From the NCBI RefSeq assembly GCF_900183575.1, contig NZ_FXUZ01000007.1, positions 25,973-89,972 of the forward strand: 64,000 bases of DNA, written 5' to 3'. A program made the position numbers and the translations under genes. This DNA comes from Staphylococcus cornubiensis (GTDB lineage Bacteria > Bacillota > Bacilli > Staphylococcales > Staphylococcaceae). The notes beneath the pieces were generated by a model. That model searched no databases. It saw only the letters and a list, made by a program, of their open reading frames with translations, and was not told the DNA's origin. This document shows positions 10,295-20,761 of this stretch, piece by piece. Numbering within the stretch: the first letter of the stretch is position 1; every line of letters begins with the position of its first letter.

Positions 10295-10311
10295 TTTGAC
10301 TTTCTTTGACC
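10295..10311 (-). promoter_or_regulatory. CtsR operator, promoter-proximal
   Basis: On the minus strand GGTCAAA-GAA-AGTCAAA, the heptad direct repeat with a three-base spacer recognised by CtsR. It lies just downstream of the clpB -10 box. Confidence 0.9.
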
Positions 10312-10319
10312 TTAATTCT

Positions 10320-10348
10320 ATTATAAGGCCCTATCCTTTAAAAATCAA
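10320..10348 (-). promoter_or_regulatory. clpB sigma-A promoter
   Basis: On the minus strand TTGATT (10343-10348), a 17-base spacer and a perfect TATAAT (10320-10325). It is bracketed by the two CtsR operators. Confidence 0.85.
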
Positions 10349-10356
10349 TCCATAAC

Positions 10357-10373
10357 TTTGACTTTTTTTGACT
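10357..10373 (-). promoter_or_regulatory. CtsR operator, upstream
   Basis: On the minus strand AGTCAAA-AAA-AGTCAAA, a second perfect CtsR heptad repeat placed just upstream of the -35 box. Confidence 0.88.
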
Positions 10374-10499
10374 ATTTTACATTTTCTACTCACTTCATTT
10401 ATTTAACCCAACCACACCCTTTTCAATCATAGGGATGTATTATTTTGATTGTCTTAAGTTAAGTTGCGTTTATTTTATACCTCAGTTTTTTCTATGTAT

Positions 10500-10530
10500 A
10501 AAAAAGGCTGGTCAACATCAACCAGCCTCT
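10500..10530 (-). terminator. terminator of the acyltransferase gene
   Basis: GGCTGGT and ACCAGCC pair across an eight-base loop; on the minus strand a T-run follows, next to the acyltransferase stop. Confidence 0.8.
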
Positions 10531-10535
10531 TCTCC

Positions 10536-12380
10536 TTACTTATCCTTTTTCTTTGTACTGTGATTTTTTTCAATCGCTTGAATGATGCTATTCGTTAAAG
10601 CGCGTACACCTGGTGGCTCCAAATGAATACCATCCGGCGCAAAATATTCTGTGTGATTTTCAGAGCGACGATACCAATCGACTAATGTGACATGATCTTG
10701 CTTTTTCGCAGCTTTCGCTAAAACTTCATTCACATGCGATTCATAAGAACGTGGCACGCGCGTATTGACCACATAAATATCTGCTTTACCAAACTGTTTC
10801 AGCAAACTATCTAATTGTTCTTCAGTAAAATCACCATTTGTTCCTAATTCAAGGACGACAATATCGTTTTTATCACGATAGCTTTGATATTGTTGTTTCG
10901 CAAGAGGAATGGCTTCAACCAATTGACGTCCCACTTTACCATTGATATCTGCTTTAGGAACGAATGATTTAAAGTAATCGCCAATATCTACCATCACAGA
11001 ATCACCAATCAAAAGTGGTTTCCATGAGGCATATTTTTGTTTTTGCCCTTTGACGACAAAACCATCAATTTCAAGTTGCGGTAGTGGGCTTGGTCGTGTA
11101 ATGAGTTTATCAATTTCTTCTGTATTCACTTCAGTCACTTGTGTACTATGTTTTGCAAAACGATTAAATACACCAGCAAACACGAGGAGACTTGGGATGA
11201 GCAAGATTAACACTAACCATGTGCGTAACACTTTTTGTGAACGCCAATTTTTTAAATGGTTGAATGCAAAACTTTTAAAACCTTCTCTTCTAAATGGTTG
11301 TTCAATAAAGCGATAAGAAAATTCTGCCATGAGCGCCATCAGTAATATTTCAACAACGTATACTAAAGTTGGAATTTGACCTTGCACAAACTGATGATGA
11401 ATCAACACAATAATCGGATAATGCCATAAATACAAACTGTACGAACGGCTACCGATATAAGTAAAAAGCTTGTTGCCTAAAAACTTCGCAAAATACCCTG
11501 AAGGATGTACACTACTCGCGATGACGAGTAAAGTGACTGCTGAAATAAGAAAAAATCCACCGTAATAAAGGACGCTGTTCGTCTCGGATACAAATTTAAA
11601 ACAAATGAATAGTATCACCAAACCGCCTAAGCCCACCGTATCAATCATCATTCGCATGGTGTGGTTCACTTTCGCTTTTAATTGAAATGGTGGCCAAACA
11701 AGCGCAAGTAATACACCCATCAATAATGTTTGTATCCGTGTGTCCGTACCAAAATAAACCCGCGCAACATTTTCATTCGGTACGTATAACACCATCATTG
11801 TCACCATCGAGATGATGAGTAACACCGAAAAAGCAATACGGATTGATTTTACACGACGCAAAAAGGTAATCAAAGCGAGTAGTACAATGGGAAACACAAG
11901 ATAAAATTGCTCTTCTATCGCCAGTGACCATAGGTGTTTCAATGGTTGTACCGCAAATTGTTCAAAGTAATCCACATTTTGCATAATGTACCACCAATTC
12001 GACACATAAAAGATAGCTGCAATACTATCCGCACGTACTTTTTGAATCTCAGTCGGCATAAATATGAGGGTGAGCACAAGGACCCCCATCACTAAAAAAA
12101 GGACTGCAGGAATCAGTCGTTTGAAACGTCTGAGCCAAAATGATACCAATTCAATTTTCCCCGTATTATGATACTCCGTTAATAACAAACTGGTAATTAA
12201 ATAACCAGAAATCACAAAAAATGTATCTACCCCTAGAAAACCACCTGTCAGCCATTGCGGATTGAGATGATAGATAATGATTGCGATCACTGCAATCGCC
12301 CTGATACCGTCTAACCCAGGCATGTATCGAGGGGTGATGGGTCTTCTTTCTCGTTGATTAAAGTTCCACACAAACATCAT
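10536..12380 (-). CDS. OatA-like membrane acyltransferase with SGNH domain
   Basis: About 614 residues. The N-terminal half is an acyltransferase-3 domain with ten or more spans (start motif PGLDGIRAIAV, catalytic-type His in IYHL, and SLAIEEQFY). The C-terminal half (from about residue 440) is an extracytoplasmic SGNH esterase-like domain: GDSVMVDIG, ELGTNGDF and the Asp-His pair in APDGIHLE. This two-domain plan is that of peptidoglycan O-acetyltransferase OatA and of its staphylococcal paralogue found next to clpB. A promoter (TTGCAC, 17 bases, TACAAT at 12410-12438) lies inside the longest reading frame, so I start at the ATG pair at 12380/12377. Wall O-acetylation is plausible, the acceptor is not proven. 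Confidence 0.87.
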   Translation of the reverse strand: MMFVWNFNQRERRPITPRYMPGLDGIRAIAVIAIIIYHLNPQWLTGGFLGVDTFFVISGYLITSLLLTEYHNTGKIELVSFWLRRFKRLIPAVLFLVMGVLVLTLIFMPTEIQKVRADSIAAIFYVSNWWYIMQNVDYFEQFAVQPLKHLWSLAIEEQFYLVFPIVLLALITFLRRVKSIRIAFSVLLIISMVTMMVLYVPNENVARVYFGTDTRIQTLLMGVLLALVWPPFQLKAKVNHTMRMMIDTVGLGGLVILFICFKFVSETNSVLYYGGFFLISAVTLLVIASSVHPSGYFAKFLGNKLFTYIGSRSYSLYLWHYPIIVLIHHQFVQGQIPTLVYVVEILLMALMAEFSYRFIEQPFRREGFKSFAFNHLKNWRSQKVLRTWLVLILLIPSLLVFAGVFNRFAKHSTQVTEVNTEEIDKLITRPSPLPQLEIDGFVVKGQKQKYASWKPLLIGDSVMVDIGDYFKSFVPKADINGKVGRQLVEAIPLAKQQYQSYRDKNDIVVLELGTNGDFTEEQLDSLLKQFGKADIYVVNTRVPRSYESHVNEVLAKAAKKQDHVTLVDWYRRSENHTEYFAPDGIHLEPPGVRALTNSIIQAIEKNHSTKKKDK

Positions 12381-12409
12381 TCTTTCCAAATTTAATGTAA
12401 TGATTATAT

Positions 12410-12438
12410 ATTGTATACTTTTGTTTTCATTTGTGCAA
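12410..12438 (-). promoter_or_regulatory. promoter of the acyltransferase gene
   Basis: Minus strand: TTGCAC (12433-12438), 17-base spacer, TACAAT (12410-12415). It decides that translation starts downstream of the first possible in-frame ATG at 12452. Confidence 0.65.
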
Positions 12439-12580
12439 TTGTGTGCCAGCAAAAAATGTAATCGCTTTATCGCATGTTAAAAATAGAACTATCAGTATCA
12501 TTTCACTTCATATGGCCTGACTTGTCCTCTCTGTTTCCCACCTCCTAAGAACAATTATTTACGATAACCATTTATAATCA

Positions 12581-12624
12581 AAAAGGACTTTCAAAATTGA
12601 ATGCACAATTAAGAAAGCCCTCTT
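12581..12624 (-). terminator. sufT terminator
   Basis: On the minus strand GGGCTTTC pairs with GAAAGTCC (one G-U pair), followed by TTTTT; 15 bases after the sufT stop. Confidence 0.65.
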
Positions 12625-12639
12625 TAATACTCCAAAATA

Positions 12640-12948
12640 TTAACTGATACCTAACGCAATTTTAGCATAACGTGACATCATATCTTTATTCCATGGTGGA
12701 TTCCAAACGATATTCACTTCTGTATCTTGAATTTCTGGAAGTTCTGCTAATACTGTTTTAACTTGGTCAACAATTTGTGGCCCTAATGGACAACCAATTG
12801 AAGTTAATGTCATTTCTACAGTACATAAACCGTCATCATCTAAATCAACTTTATAAACAAGCCCTAAATTGACAATATCAATCCCTAATTCAGGGTCAAT
12901 TACATTTTCAAGTGCGCCTAAAATGCTATCTTTAAGTGCCTCTTCCAT
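12640..12948 (-). CDS. sufT: Fe-S assembly factor SufT (MIP18/DUF59 family)
   Basis: 102 residues from the ATG seven bases behind GAGGTGAT; a GTG three codons earlier overlaps the ribosome site. The family hallmarks are present: ENVIDPELGIDIVNLGLVY near the N-terminus and TLTSIGCPLGP with the conserved Cys around residue 60, then WNPPWNKDMMS. SufT helps mature iron-sulfur proteins under high Fe-S demand in S. aureus, where the orthologue has the same neighbours (acyltransferase, HAD phosphatase, cdr). Divergent from the HAD gene. Confidence 0.88.
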   Translation of the reverse strand: MEEALKDSILGALENVIDPELGIDIVNLGLVYKVDLDDDGLCTVEMTLTSIGCPLGPQIVDQVKTVLAELPEIQDTEVNIVWNPPWNKDMMSRYAKIALGIS

Positions 12949-13061
12949 CCGTATCACCTCTTTTATGTTATTACTAGTAACAATATATCAAAATCCCCAC
13001 TTTTCGACAATAAAATGCTATGATATGAATACACTGAAACTTAGTACTAAGGAGAGTATGA

Positions 13062-13886
13062 ATGAAACAACATTTAATTTGTTTAGATTTAGATGGAACA
13101 CTTTTAAATGATGAAAAGGAGATTCCAGAATATACATTTCGTGTTTTAAAAGCACTACAACAAAAAGGACATGCCGTCATTATTGCAACCGGGCGACCTT
13201 ATCGCGCAAGTCAACTTTACTATGAGCAACTTGGGTTAAAAACACCTATCGTTAACTTTAATGGCGCATTTGTTCACCACCCTTATGATGATACATTCCC
13301 AGTCCAACACCATCGTCTGGATGAAGGACTTGCAACGAGTATTATTGAAACTTTGAAAAAAATGGAAGTTAAAAACATGATTGCCGAAGTGAAAGATTGC
13401 GTCTTTTTAGATCGACCTGATGCCCGTCTTTTTGAAGGTTTTAGCATGGGTAATCCTGTAACTAAAGTGGGCGATTTACGTGAAAACTTAAATGAAGATC
13501 CAACCTCACTCCTCATTGAAGCAGAAGAAGTGATGATTCCTCGTGTTAAACAAGTATTGACGCGCTTCTACGCTGAAAATATTGAACATCGTCGTTGGGG
13601 TGCCCCTTTCCCAGTTATCGAAATTGTCAAAAAAGGGATTAGTAAAGCAGTCGGTATCGATATTGTGAAAGATTGTCTGCAAATTGACCATGATCATATT
13701 ATTGCATTTGGCGATGAGGATAATGATTTAGAAATGATTAAATATGCGGCACATGGCATTGCGATGGGAAATGCCATTGATGAACTGAAACATGTCGCAA
13801 AAGAAACAACACTATCTAATAATGAAGACGGTATCGGGATTTATTTGAATCGTTTCTTTAATTTAAATATTCCTAAAGATAAATAA
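13062..13886 (+). CDS. Cof-type HAD-IIB phosphatase
   Basis: 274 residues. HAD motifs: DLDGTLLNDEKE (residues 8-19), IATGRPYR (about 42-49), the lysine in KGISKAVG (about 199) and GDEDNDLEM (about 220). The large C2-type cap between residues 80 and 190 places it in the Cof/YwpJ group that dephosphorylates sugar phosphates or cofactors such as FMN and PLP. AAGGAG lies before the ATG. It is followed after 30 bases by cdr on the same strand, so the two are probably co-transcribed. Substrate unknown. Confidence 0.85.
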   Translation: MKQHLICLDLDGTLLNDEKEIPEYTFRVLKALQQKGHAVIIATGRPYRASQLYYEQLGLKTPIVNFNGAFVHHPYDDTFPVQHHRLDEGLATSIIETLKKMEVKNMIAEVKDCVFLDRPDARLFEGFSMGNPVTKVGDLRENLNEDPTSLLIEAEEVMIPRVKQVLTRFYAENIEHRRWGAPFPVIEIVKKGISKAVGIDIVKDCLQIDHDHIIAFGDEDNDLEMIKYAAHGIAMGNAIDELKHVAKETTLSNNEDGIGIYLNRFFNLNIPKDK

Positions 13887-13916
13887 AAAACAGAGATTAA
13901 AAAAGGAGTTGTTAAC

Positions 13917-15242
13917 ATGACGAAACATATTATCGTCGTCGGTGCAGTAGCGGGTGGTGCAACAAGTGCCAGTCAAATTCGACGTTTAGACAAAGAGAGC
14001 CGTATTACAGTGTACGAAAAAGACAGTTATATGAGTTTTGCAAATTGTGGCTTACCTTATTACCTGGGAAATGTTGTCGAAGAAAGAGACGATATTTTAT
14101 CAACAAATCCAGAAAAGTTTAAAGCTTATAAAGATATTGATGTAAAAGTAAAACATGAAGTGCTCAAAATTGATGATAAAAATCAAACGGTAACAGTAAA
14201 AAATCACTTTACGGGCGAAACATTTGAAGACGCTTATGATATTTTAGTGTTAAGTCCTGGGGCCCGTGCAAGTCAACTTAAATTTGATGTACCGCATCTT
14301 TTCACGTTACGTAATATGGACGATACTGATCAAATAGATACATATATTCGTCAATACGATGTGAAAACGGTTTTAATTGTTGGTGCTGGATACGTCAGCC
14401 TAGAAATGGTTGAAAATATGCATCATCGTGGACTACAGCCGACACTCATCCATCGTTCTGAAGCAGTGAATAAATTAATGGACCAAGATATGAACAGTGT
14501 CATTTTTGATGCACTGAACAAGTACAATATCCCATACCGTTTAAATGAAGAGATTGCGTCTATTGATGGTCATACAGTGACATTTACTTCAGGCGCTGTT
14601 GAAGACTATGATTTAATCATTGCAGGTGTTGGGGTTCGACCTAATTCAGAATTCATCCAAAATTCTGGTGTTCAACTGGATGCAAAAGGTTATATTCCAG
14701 TCAATGACAAATTTGAAACGAACATTCCTAACATTTATGCTGTGGGCGATATCGTTACAAGCTTTTATCGTCATGTTGACCTTCCTGCACATGTTCCATT
14801 AGCTTGGGGTGCACATCGAGGTGCAAGTATTATTGCTGAACAAATTGCCGGTCATCCAGAAGTCAAATTCAAAGGGTATGTCGGTGCTAATATCGTAAAG
14901 TTTTTCGATTACACACTCGCAAGTACGGGGGTTTCACCTCAAGAATTGAAAAATTTTAATTACCAAATGGTAGAAGTCAATATGAACACACACGCGGGTT
15001 ATTACCCTGACAATAGCAAAGTTCATTTAAGAGCATATTTTGATAAAGAGACACGTCGTATTTTAAGAGTTGCGGGAGTAGGACAAAAAGATGTCGACAA
15101 ACGTATTGACGTCTTATCTATGGCATTGATGCATCAAGCAACCATTGACGAATTAACGGAATTTGAAGTTGCTTATGCCCCACCATTTGCACATCCTAAA
15201 GATTTAATTAACATGCTCGGTTATAAAGCACGTCATTTATAA
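13917..15242 (+). CDS. cdr: CoA-disulfide reductase
   Basis: 441 residues. An FAD-binding [12 protein letters not shown] motif at residues 9-20 is followed by the single redox cysteine in [12 protein letters not shown] (Cys44), characteristic of CoA-disulfide reductase and related NADH oxidases. A second dinucleotide motif ([11 protein letters not shown], about 154) binds NADPH, and the C-terminal dimerisation domain contains [10 protein letters not shown] with the tyrosines expected in this enzyme. It keeps coenzyme A reduced, the main low-molecular-weight thiol besides bacillithiol in staphylococci. Ribosome site AAAGGAG; ends at a strong terminator. Confidence 0.92.
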   Translation: MTKHIIVVGAVAGGATSASQIRRLDKESRITVYEKDSYMSFANCGLPYYLGNVVEERDDILSTNPEKFKAYKDIDVKVKHEVLKIDDKNQTVTVKNHFTGETFEDAYDILVLSPGARASQLKFDVPHLFTLRNMDDTDQIDTYIRQYDVKTVLIVGAGYVSLEMVENMHHRGLQPTLIHRSEAVNKLMDQDMNSVIFDALNKYNIPYRLNEEIASIDGHTVTFTSGAVEDYDLIIAGVGVRPNSEFIQNSGVQLDAKGYIPVNDKFETNIPNIYAVGDIVTSFYRHVDLPAHVPLAWGAHRGASIIAEQIAGHPEVKFKGYVGANIVKFFDYTLASTGVSPQELKNFNYQMVEVNMNTHAGYYPDNSKVHLRAYFDKETRRILRVAGVGQKDVDKRIDVLSMALMHQATIDELTEFEVAYAPPFAHPKDLINMLGYKARHL

Positions 15243-15248
15243 TATAGC

Positions 15249-15286
15249 AAAGCGAGGGATCAACAATGACGCATCCCTCGCTTTTT
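15249..15286 (+). terminator. terminator of the HAD-cdr unit
   Basis: AAAGCGAGGGAT pairs perfectly with ATCCCTCGCTTT and is followed by a T-run, seven bases after the cdr stop. Confidence 0.9.
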
Positions 15287-15363
15287 ATGTGTTGTGTCAT
15301 AGATTCACTTTCATCCATCGCTAAAATGATTCACCATTTAGACGTGATCATTCTATGTGTCAA

Positions 15364-15753
15364 TTATTGGAATAAGCCAGTAATCGGACCCCATGGTAAA
15401 ATCGCGCCCAAAATAATTGTGACAATCGCCACCACTAAAGTAGCAATAAATAAACCACGACTCGGCTCTTTTTTCTTCTTACGCGCTATAGTCACTTCAA
15501 TTAACCCAATTACAGCAATACCAGCAATTAGTTTTAAAGTCATTAACATATGACTCACACCCGTAGCTGAAAATGCTTTGACCGCAAGCCACAAACCAGT
15601 AATTAAAACGAGAAGCATAAAAATTCTTGTAGCCATATGTAATGATTTAAATAATGGCGTTGGACCTTGCTTATTTGAATAATTTTCATACGTCGCATAA
15701 AACAAAATTAATAATACAATCCAACTCACAATATGCACGTTGATTAAAATCAT
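15364..15753 (-). CDS. YisL/DUF1516 family membrane protein
   Basis: 129 residues, four predicted spans (about 3-18, 38-60, 68-87 and 101-120) and short polar loops including ARKKKKEPSRG. This is the layout of the DUF1516 (YisL) family, found between cdr and the fahA-like gene in staphylococci. AAAGGAGGTAATC precedes the ATG. Function unknown. Single gene, convergent with cdr. Confidence 0.8.
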   Translation of the reverse strand: MILINVHIVSWIVLLILFYATYENYSNKQGPTPLFKSLHMATRIFMLLVLITGLWLAVKAFSATGVSHMLMTLKLIAGIAVIGLIEVTIARKKKKEPSRGLFIATLVVAIVTIILGAILPWGPITGLFQ

Positions 15754-15960
15754 GCTTGATTACCTCCTTTTGTTGAGCATCTTTCCAATCATAACATAAT
15801 CATAGTATTCTATACATTTTAATTACCTAATTATTGTCTATTCAAACACTTATAAAGATTATCATAACAAAATTGCAACATTATCTTTTTAACATTTTTG
15901 AGCACGTACATAGAGTTGATTTTTTAAATGATACCGTGCCTTTTATTCTTAGTTTACTTT

Positions 15961-16017
15961 ATTGCCAACTTGTGTTCGCGTTCCCAGCGCCTTGGAAAGA
16001 GAACCCAAAATAGCAAT
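15961..16017. repeat. short hairpin-nested core related to the dispersed repeats
   Basis: ATTGC and GCAAT form the outer pair, with GTTC/GAAC inside, around TTCGCGTTCCCAGCGCC, which matches the left core of the dispersed repeat (TTCGCGTTCCCAGGGG). The right core is degraded. Confidence 0.5.
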
Positions 16018-16085
16018 CAATAAAGTTCATTCACTTTTAACAACAAAGAATCGTTCTGCAATCAACACAAGGATTGCCAAAATAT

Positions 16086-16124
16086 GTAAAAAGCACCAAG
16101 CGCAAAATCGCTTGATGCTTTTTA
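16086..16124 (-). terminator. terminator of the FAH-family gene
   Basis: GTAAAAAGCA..AAGCG pairs with CGCTT..TGCTTTTTAC; located five bases after the stop codon. Confidence 0.85.
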
Positions 16125-16128
16125 CATA

Positions 16129-17034
16129 TTAATCTTTCGCAATAAAGTTGGTTAAAGTCCCAATGTTATCAATCGTTACTTTCACTTCATCGCCAGGCTG
16201 TAAAAACTTCGGTGGATTCATACCTGCACCCACGCCCGCTGGTGTACCTGTCGCAATAATGTCTCCTGGATGTAACGCCACATATTTTGAAATCTCTTCA
16301 ATTAATTCATCAATTTTTAAGATCATTTGAGAAGTATTACCATCTTGACGAATTTCATTGTTCACTTTTGTGACGATATTAACATTTTCAGGTGTCGGAA
16401 GTTCATCTTTTGTCACAATGTAAGGACCCATTGGGCAACCCCCTGTTAAACTTTTAGACAGGAATGCTTGGTCATGGGCTTTTTGTGCATTGCGGTCTGT
16501 GATGTCATTAATAATCGTGTAACCATAAACATAATCCAACGCTAAACCTTTTGGAATTTTTTCACCTGATTTACCAATCACAACACCAAGTTCGCCTTCA
16601 TAATCTAAAGCATCAGTGATGTCTTGGTGGTTTGGAATCGTACTCTCATCACCTGTTAATGACGAAGCTGCTTTCGTAAATACATATAAACGGTCCACTT
16701 CATGCTTTAATTCTTCTGCATGTGCTTTATAATTACGTCCAAATGCAATGACGTTATTCGTAGGTGTCACTGGCGGTAAAAATTCGATATCTTCAAATTT
16801 CACTTTATACGCATCGCCGTTACCACTATTTTCTGCCGCAACAACTGCTTTACGTACTTGTTCTTGAAAATCTAATGTTTGGTTTTGTTGTAATCCTTCG
16901 AGCAATGTTTTTGGATGGAAATCACCTTCTCCAAAATTTGCGAAGACTTGCTTTAAATCCCAAGCCGCTTCTTCTCTTTTTACCTTCACTCCATATGAAG
17001 TTTCACCTTTATGTTTGAATGATAGGAATTTCAT
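16129..17034 (-). CDS. fumarylacetoacetate hydrolase family protein
   Basis: 301 residues. The FAH fold region starts near residue 95 ([14 protein letters not shown]) and carries the metal-binding acidic cluster in [11 protein letters not shown] (about 143) with the later ITDRNAQK and GTPAGVG segments. Enzymes of this family are acylpyruvases, hydratases or decarboxylases acting on 2-oxo acids or oxaloacetate. The locus beside addA is conserved in staphylococci. GGAGC ribosome site. The exact substrate cannot be told; oxaloacetate decarboxylase or acylpyruvate hydrolase activity are the likely choices. Confidence 0.85.
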   Translation of the reverse strand: MKFLSFKHKGETSYGVKVKREEAAWDLKQVFANFGEGDFHPKTLLEGLQQNQTLDFQEQVRKAVVAAENSGNGDAYKVKFEDIEFLPPVTPTNNVIAFGRNYKAHAEELKHEVDRLYVFTKAASSLTGDESTIPNHQDITDALDYEGELGVVIGKSGEKIPKGLALDYVYGYTIINDITDRNAQKAHDQAFLSKSLTGGCPMGPYIVTKDELPTPENVNIVTKVNNEIRQDGNTSQMILKIDELIEEISKYVALHPGDIIATGTPAGVGAGMNPPKFLQPGDEVKVTIDNIGTLTNFIAKD

Positions 17035-17116
17035 TCATAATCAGCTCCTAACGTATATCTTAGTCATATTATAACGAAAAATTTAGACAAATCACAAATT
17101 TTTAAAGTTCACCCAC

Positions 17117-20100
17117 TTAAATCTCGAGTTCACCATATTTAAAGAAGTATAAATAGCCATGCACTCGGCATTTTAAAATAGTTTCTAAAGCACGTTGATA
17201 ATACTGCATTTGGACGCGATATTTTTCTTTTAACTGTTTTTCTAGGTCTTCATCTGACATGCCTTTACGACGAATTAAGGCATCTGTTTTATAGTCAACA
17301 AAGTAATAATTTCCGTTTTCTTTAAAAACGAGGTCAATCATCCCTTGAATAATTGAGGCATCTGTCGTATCTGCTGTATGTTCGACTTGATGTTGGTTCA
17401 CAACAAAAGGTAATTCGGTATACACTTCATCGCTTTTCGCAATTCGATGGTACAAATCACTTTGGATGAAACGTTTAATTTCTTCAATCGCGATGACATT
17501 GACATCTTGTGCGCGAATGATTGAACGCGCAACCAATGATTCAATGTAATCGTTGAGCGCTTGATCAGATAAACCCGCTTCTTTAAACGGGAGATGTTGC
17601 ATGACGGTATGCATCAATGTCCCTACTTCTGCCGCTGTGTGTTGTTGTTCTTGTAAAAATTGTGGGCGTTCATACGTGGCAACGCCGAGACGATATTGAC
17701 GGACACGCTCATAATTTGTATCGGCTTGTTCTGTATCGAGTTGGCGCTTCAGTTCTGAAACAGATTGCTTTGAAGCTTGTTGGACTGCTTGTTCGTACGG
17801 ATATACATACAATAATTGTTGCATGACACGTTCGGCGAGTGCATCGTCTAATGGTGTAGATGCAAGTCTCGCCTCTAATGTTTCAATAGCATGACCTTGA
17901 TATGTGGCCAAGTCTTGTTCTGTTGGCAATACGTCCATTGCATCTATGTGCTGTAACTTTAATCGTGGTTTTACAGCGGCATCTAACGCCTCAATATCCA
18001 CTTCAAAACGTTGGTGGCGTTGAATACTCGTATTTTGATGCTTACTCAAAATGCTGTACAACAACTGAAATGGATGTTTCGCATTAAATCGGTCAATCGC
18101 AGTTAATTTTTCATCAGCGATTGTAGCAGCTGCCATCATGTCAAGCTCTTCTTCTTTTTTGGATGTCCCGATTAAAAAGAGTTGTTCTTTCGCTCGTGTT
18201 AACGCAACATAAATGAGTCGCATTTCCTCAGAGATCATCTCTTTTTGATTGATTAAATCGATACTCATAGAAATCAATGACGGATAAAATAAGCCTTGCG
18301 CTTCATCATAATATTGTAAACCGAGACCTTCGTGTTGATTGAGCACGACAGGTTTTCCTAAATCGCTTTTATTAAAGTTACGCGTCAATCCTGAATAAAT
18401 GACAAATGGAAACTCTAGCCCTTTACTGCTATGGATGGTCATCATGCGCACCACGTTATCATTTGGTCCAATGACATTTTCTTCACCAAAATCTTTACCA
18501 CGTTCAATCATTTGGTCGATAAAACGAATAAATTGAAATAAACCGCGGAAGCTCGAATTTTCAAAATCGACAGCTTTATTAAACAAACCATGTAAATTCG
18601 CACGACGGCCTCGTCCACCGACTAAAGCACTAAAATATTGAATAATGTAGTGGTCATTGAACAATTTGTCGATCAGCTGATATACCGGATGATGCTGGCT
18701 GTAGTCTTGATACCGCGCTAAATCATTTAAAAATGGCTTTAACTTCGCCACAATTTCAGGGTCCGCCGCTTCATCTTTAATGTAATGTTGAATCGATTGA
18801 TAGAAATAATTGTCTTGTGGCGACACAATACGAATTTTAGCGAGTTCATCTTCTGTAAATTGATAAATCACTGAACGCATTAAGCCGACTAAATAAATAT
18901 CTTGTAGCGGATTATCAATCGTCCGTAAAAATGACAACATTAGCCGAATTTCAGTCTGTTCAAAATAGCCTTGCTTACTGTTCACAAATAGCGGAATGTC
19001 TTGATCTTTAAAAGCTTGTTGAATCAGTCGTGCATTACTATAACTTCTCTCAAGAATAACGATATCTTTATATTGTGCCGGACGATACGCGCCTGTTTTA
19101 GCATCATATACTTTTTTAGTTTCAAGAATAGTCTGTACTTGTTTCGCGATAAAATAAGCTTCTTGTTCACTCGCGGTCATCTCCCGGTCATTGTCCACCA
19201 TGAGCACATTGAATTGCACAGGGATATCGACCTCATCATACGGTGCGCCATAATAAAGTTTCGCCGCAGCATCGTACTCAATTTCACCGACTTCAGCATC
19301 CATCATATGGTCAAACAAATAATTCGTCGTTGCAAGCACTTCTTTACGTGAACGGAAATTTTGTAATAAATCAATGCGCCAACCACTCGACTGATCGGGT
19401 TGATTAAAGCGTTGGTATTTTTCGATAAACAAGCTCGGATCCGCTTGTCTAAATTTATAAATCGACTGTTTCACGTCCCCAACCATAAACAGATTGCCAT
19501 TGGACTCATCGCCACGCTTAATACTCGCAATAATACTCTCTTGCACACGGTTAGTATCTTGATATTCATCGACTAAAATTTCTTCAAAACGCTCACGATA
19601 CAATGCAGCAATTTCTGACGGCTCACCATGACTATCTCTTAAAATTTGTAATGCAAAGTGTTCATAATCCGAGAAGTCTAAAATATTGCGCGCTCTTTTC
19701 GCACGACTAAATGCATGAATGACATCTTCTGTTAATGTCGCTAAATAATCCACACGCGGTGCCAGCTGTTGTAATTCTTCAAGGAGTGTCTCATCATCAC
19801 GCCCAACAAATGTTGACTTCACTGCATTGAGATTGTCTTTAAATTGCTCATAATACGCTTTAAAGTTTTCATAGGCAGCATCCAGCATCGGATCTTCTTT
19901 CACAGCTTTCGGTTTTGTCGGTATACGTCCGAGTTGATACGTAGCCAAAGCTGTTTTATCGATGTGCTGTTCAGTTAACAGTTGTCTCAAAAATTGTCTG
20001 TGTCCATCAATAAAATCAACATGTTTTGGAAAATCCCCGACTAATTCAAACTGATGATACGCTTCTTCTATCGCATTTTGTGCAGCTTCTAAATATAAAC

Positions 20101-20761
20101 GAATATACTTGTTTAAAATATCTAAATAGTGCTGTTGCAGATGACGTTCCAAATAGGGTTGGTCTAATGAATGTAACCAGCCAATAGGGTCAGGATTCGC
20201 AATACTAAAATAATATAAATTTTTCACCATTTGACGTAATGCGGCATCATCTCTATCTGTAGAGATATGTTCAGTGAGCGTCACAAATGTCGGATCTAAT
20301 CGGTCGTAATGTGCTTCAAACACATCATCTATCACTTCTTCGAGCAACAAAACATTTTCAACTTCACTCGCTGTTCTAAAGTTCGGATCAATGTCCAACA
20401 CGTCATAATGTTGTTGAATGAGACGTAAGCAAAAACTATGCAACGTCGAAATTTGTGCTTGATGAATTTTCGTTCGTTGATTTTTTAAATGTTGATTGGA
20501 AGGATCTTCAATCGCCGCTTGTTGAATACGCGCTTCGACACGATGTTTCATTTCGCGTGCACTTAAGTTCGTAAATGTCACGACAAGCAAGCGGTCCACA
20601 TCAATTCCATCACGCAAAATACGCTGAATGATCCGTTCAACAAGTACTGCTGTTTTACCAGAACCGGCCGCTGCTGCCACGAGTACATCTTGTCCTTTAG
20701 CATAGATGCTTTCCCACTGTGCATCGGTCCACTGTACATGATCAGGCTTTGTTGGAATCAT
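17117..20761 (-). CDS. addA: ATP-dependent helicase/nuclease subunit AddA (RexA)
   Basis: 1214 residues. UvrD-type helicase motifs: Walker [12 protein letters not shown] (about 32-42), DEYQDTNR (about 398-405, motif II) and [11 protein letters not shown] near residue 845. The C-terminal RecB-type nuclease has [11 protein letters not shown] and FVDYKTDAL (about 1145-1170). With AddB it processes double-strand ends for RecA loading and Chi-regulated repair. Its ATG overlaps the addB stop as ATGA, so the two are translationally coupled and made in equal amounts. The longest gene here; no truncation seen. Confidence 0.96.
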   Translation of the reverse strand: MIPTKPDHVQWTDAQWESIYAKGQDVLVAAAAGSGKTAVLVERIIQRILRDGIDVDRLLVVTFTNLSAREMKHRVEARIQQAAIEDPSNQHLKNQRTKIHQAQISTLHSFCLRLIQQHYDVLDIDPNFRTASEVENVLLLEEVIDDVFEAHYDRLDPTFVTLTEHISTDRDDAALRQMVKNLYYFSIANPDPIGWLHSLDQPYLERHLQQHYLDILNKYIRLYLEAAQNAIEEAYHQFELVGDFPKHVDFIDGHRQFLRQLLTEQHIDKTALATYQLGRIPTKPKAVKEDPMLDAAYENFKAYYEQFKDNLNAVKSTFVGRDDETLLEELQQLAPRVDYLATLTEDVIHAFSRAKRARNILDFSDYEHFALQILRDSHGEPSEIAALYRERFEEILVDEYQDTNRVQESIIASIKRGDESNGNLFMVGDVKQSIYKFRQADPSLFIEKYQRFNQPDQSSGWRIDLLQNFRSRKEVLATTNYLFDHMMDAEVGEIEYDAAAKLYYGAPYDEVDIPVQFNVLMVDNDREMTASEQEAYFIAKQVQTILETKKVYDAKTGAYRPAQYKDIVILERSYSNARLIQQAFKDQDIPLFVNSKQGYFEQTEIRLMLSFLRTIDNPLQDIYLVGLMRSVIYQFTEDELAKIRIVSPQDNYFYQSIQHYIKDEAADPEIVAKLKPFLNDLARYQDYSQHHPVYQLIDKLFNDHYIIQYFSALVGGRGRRANLHGLFNKAVDFENSSFRGLFQFIRFIDQMIERGKDFGEENVIGPNDNVVRMMTIHSSKGLEFPFVIYSGLTRNFNKSDLGKPVVLNQHEGLGLQYYDEAQGLFYPSLISMSIDLINQKEMISEEMRLIYVALTRAKEQLFLIGTSKKEEELDMMAAATIADEKLTAIDRFNAKHPFQLLYSILSKHQNTSIQRHQRFEVDIEALDAAVKPRLKLQHIDAMDVLPTEQDLATYQGHAIETLEARLASTPLDDALAERVMQQLLYVYPYEQAVQQASKQSVSELKRQLDTEQADTNYERVRQYRLGVATYERPQFLQEQQHTAAEVGTLMHTVMQHLPFKEAGLSDQALNDYIESLVARSIIRAQDVNVIAIEEIKRFIQSDLYHRIAKSDEVYTELPFVVNQHQVEHTADTTDASIIQGMIDLVFKENGNYYFVDYKTDALIRRKGMSDEDLEKQLKEKYRVQMQYYQRALETILKCRVHGYLYFFKYGELEI

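Larger units (their letters stand above)
15754..16128. other. intergenic region with small nested hairpin and terminator
   Basis: 375 bases without a gene. AT-rich DNA before the YisL-like gene, then a short hairpin-nested core at 15961-16017 and the terminator at 16086-16124. Nothing else is supported. Confidence 0.5.

Noticed and set aside
12381..12452. N-terminal extension of the OatA-like protein to the first ATG
   Set aside because: The best promoter lies inside this stretch, there is no ribosome site for the early ATG, and family alignment starts after it.
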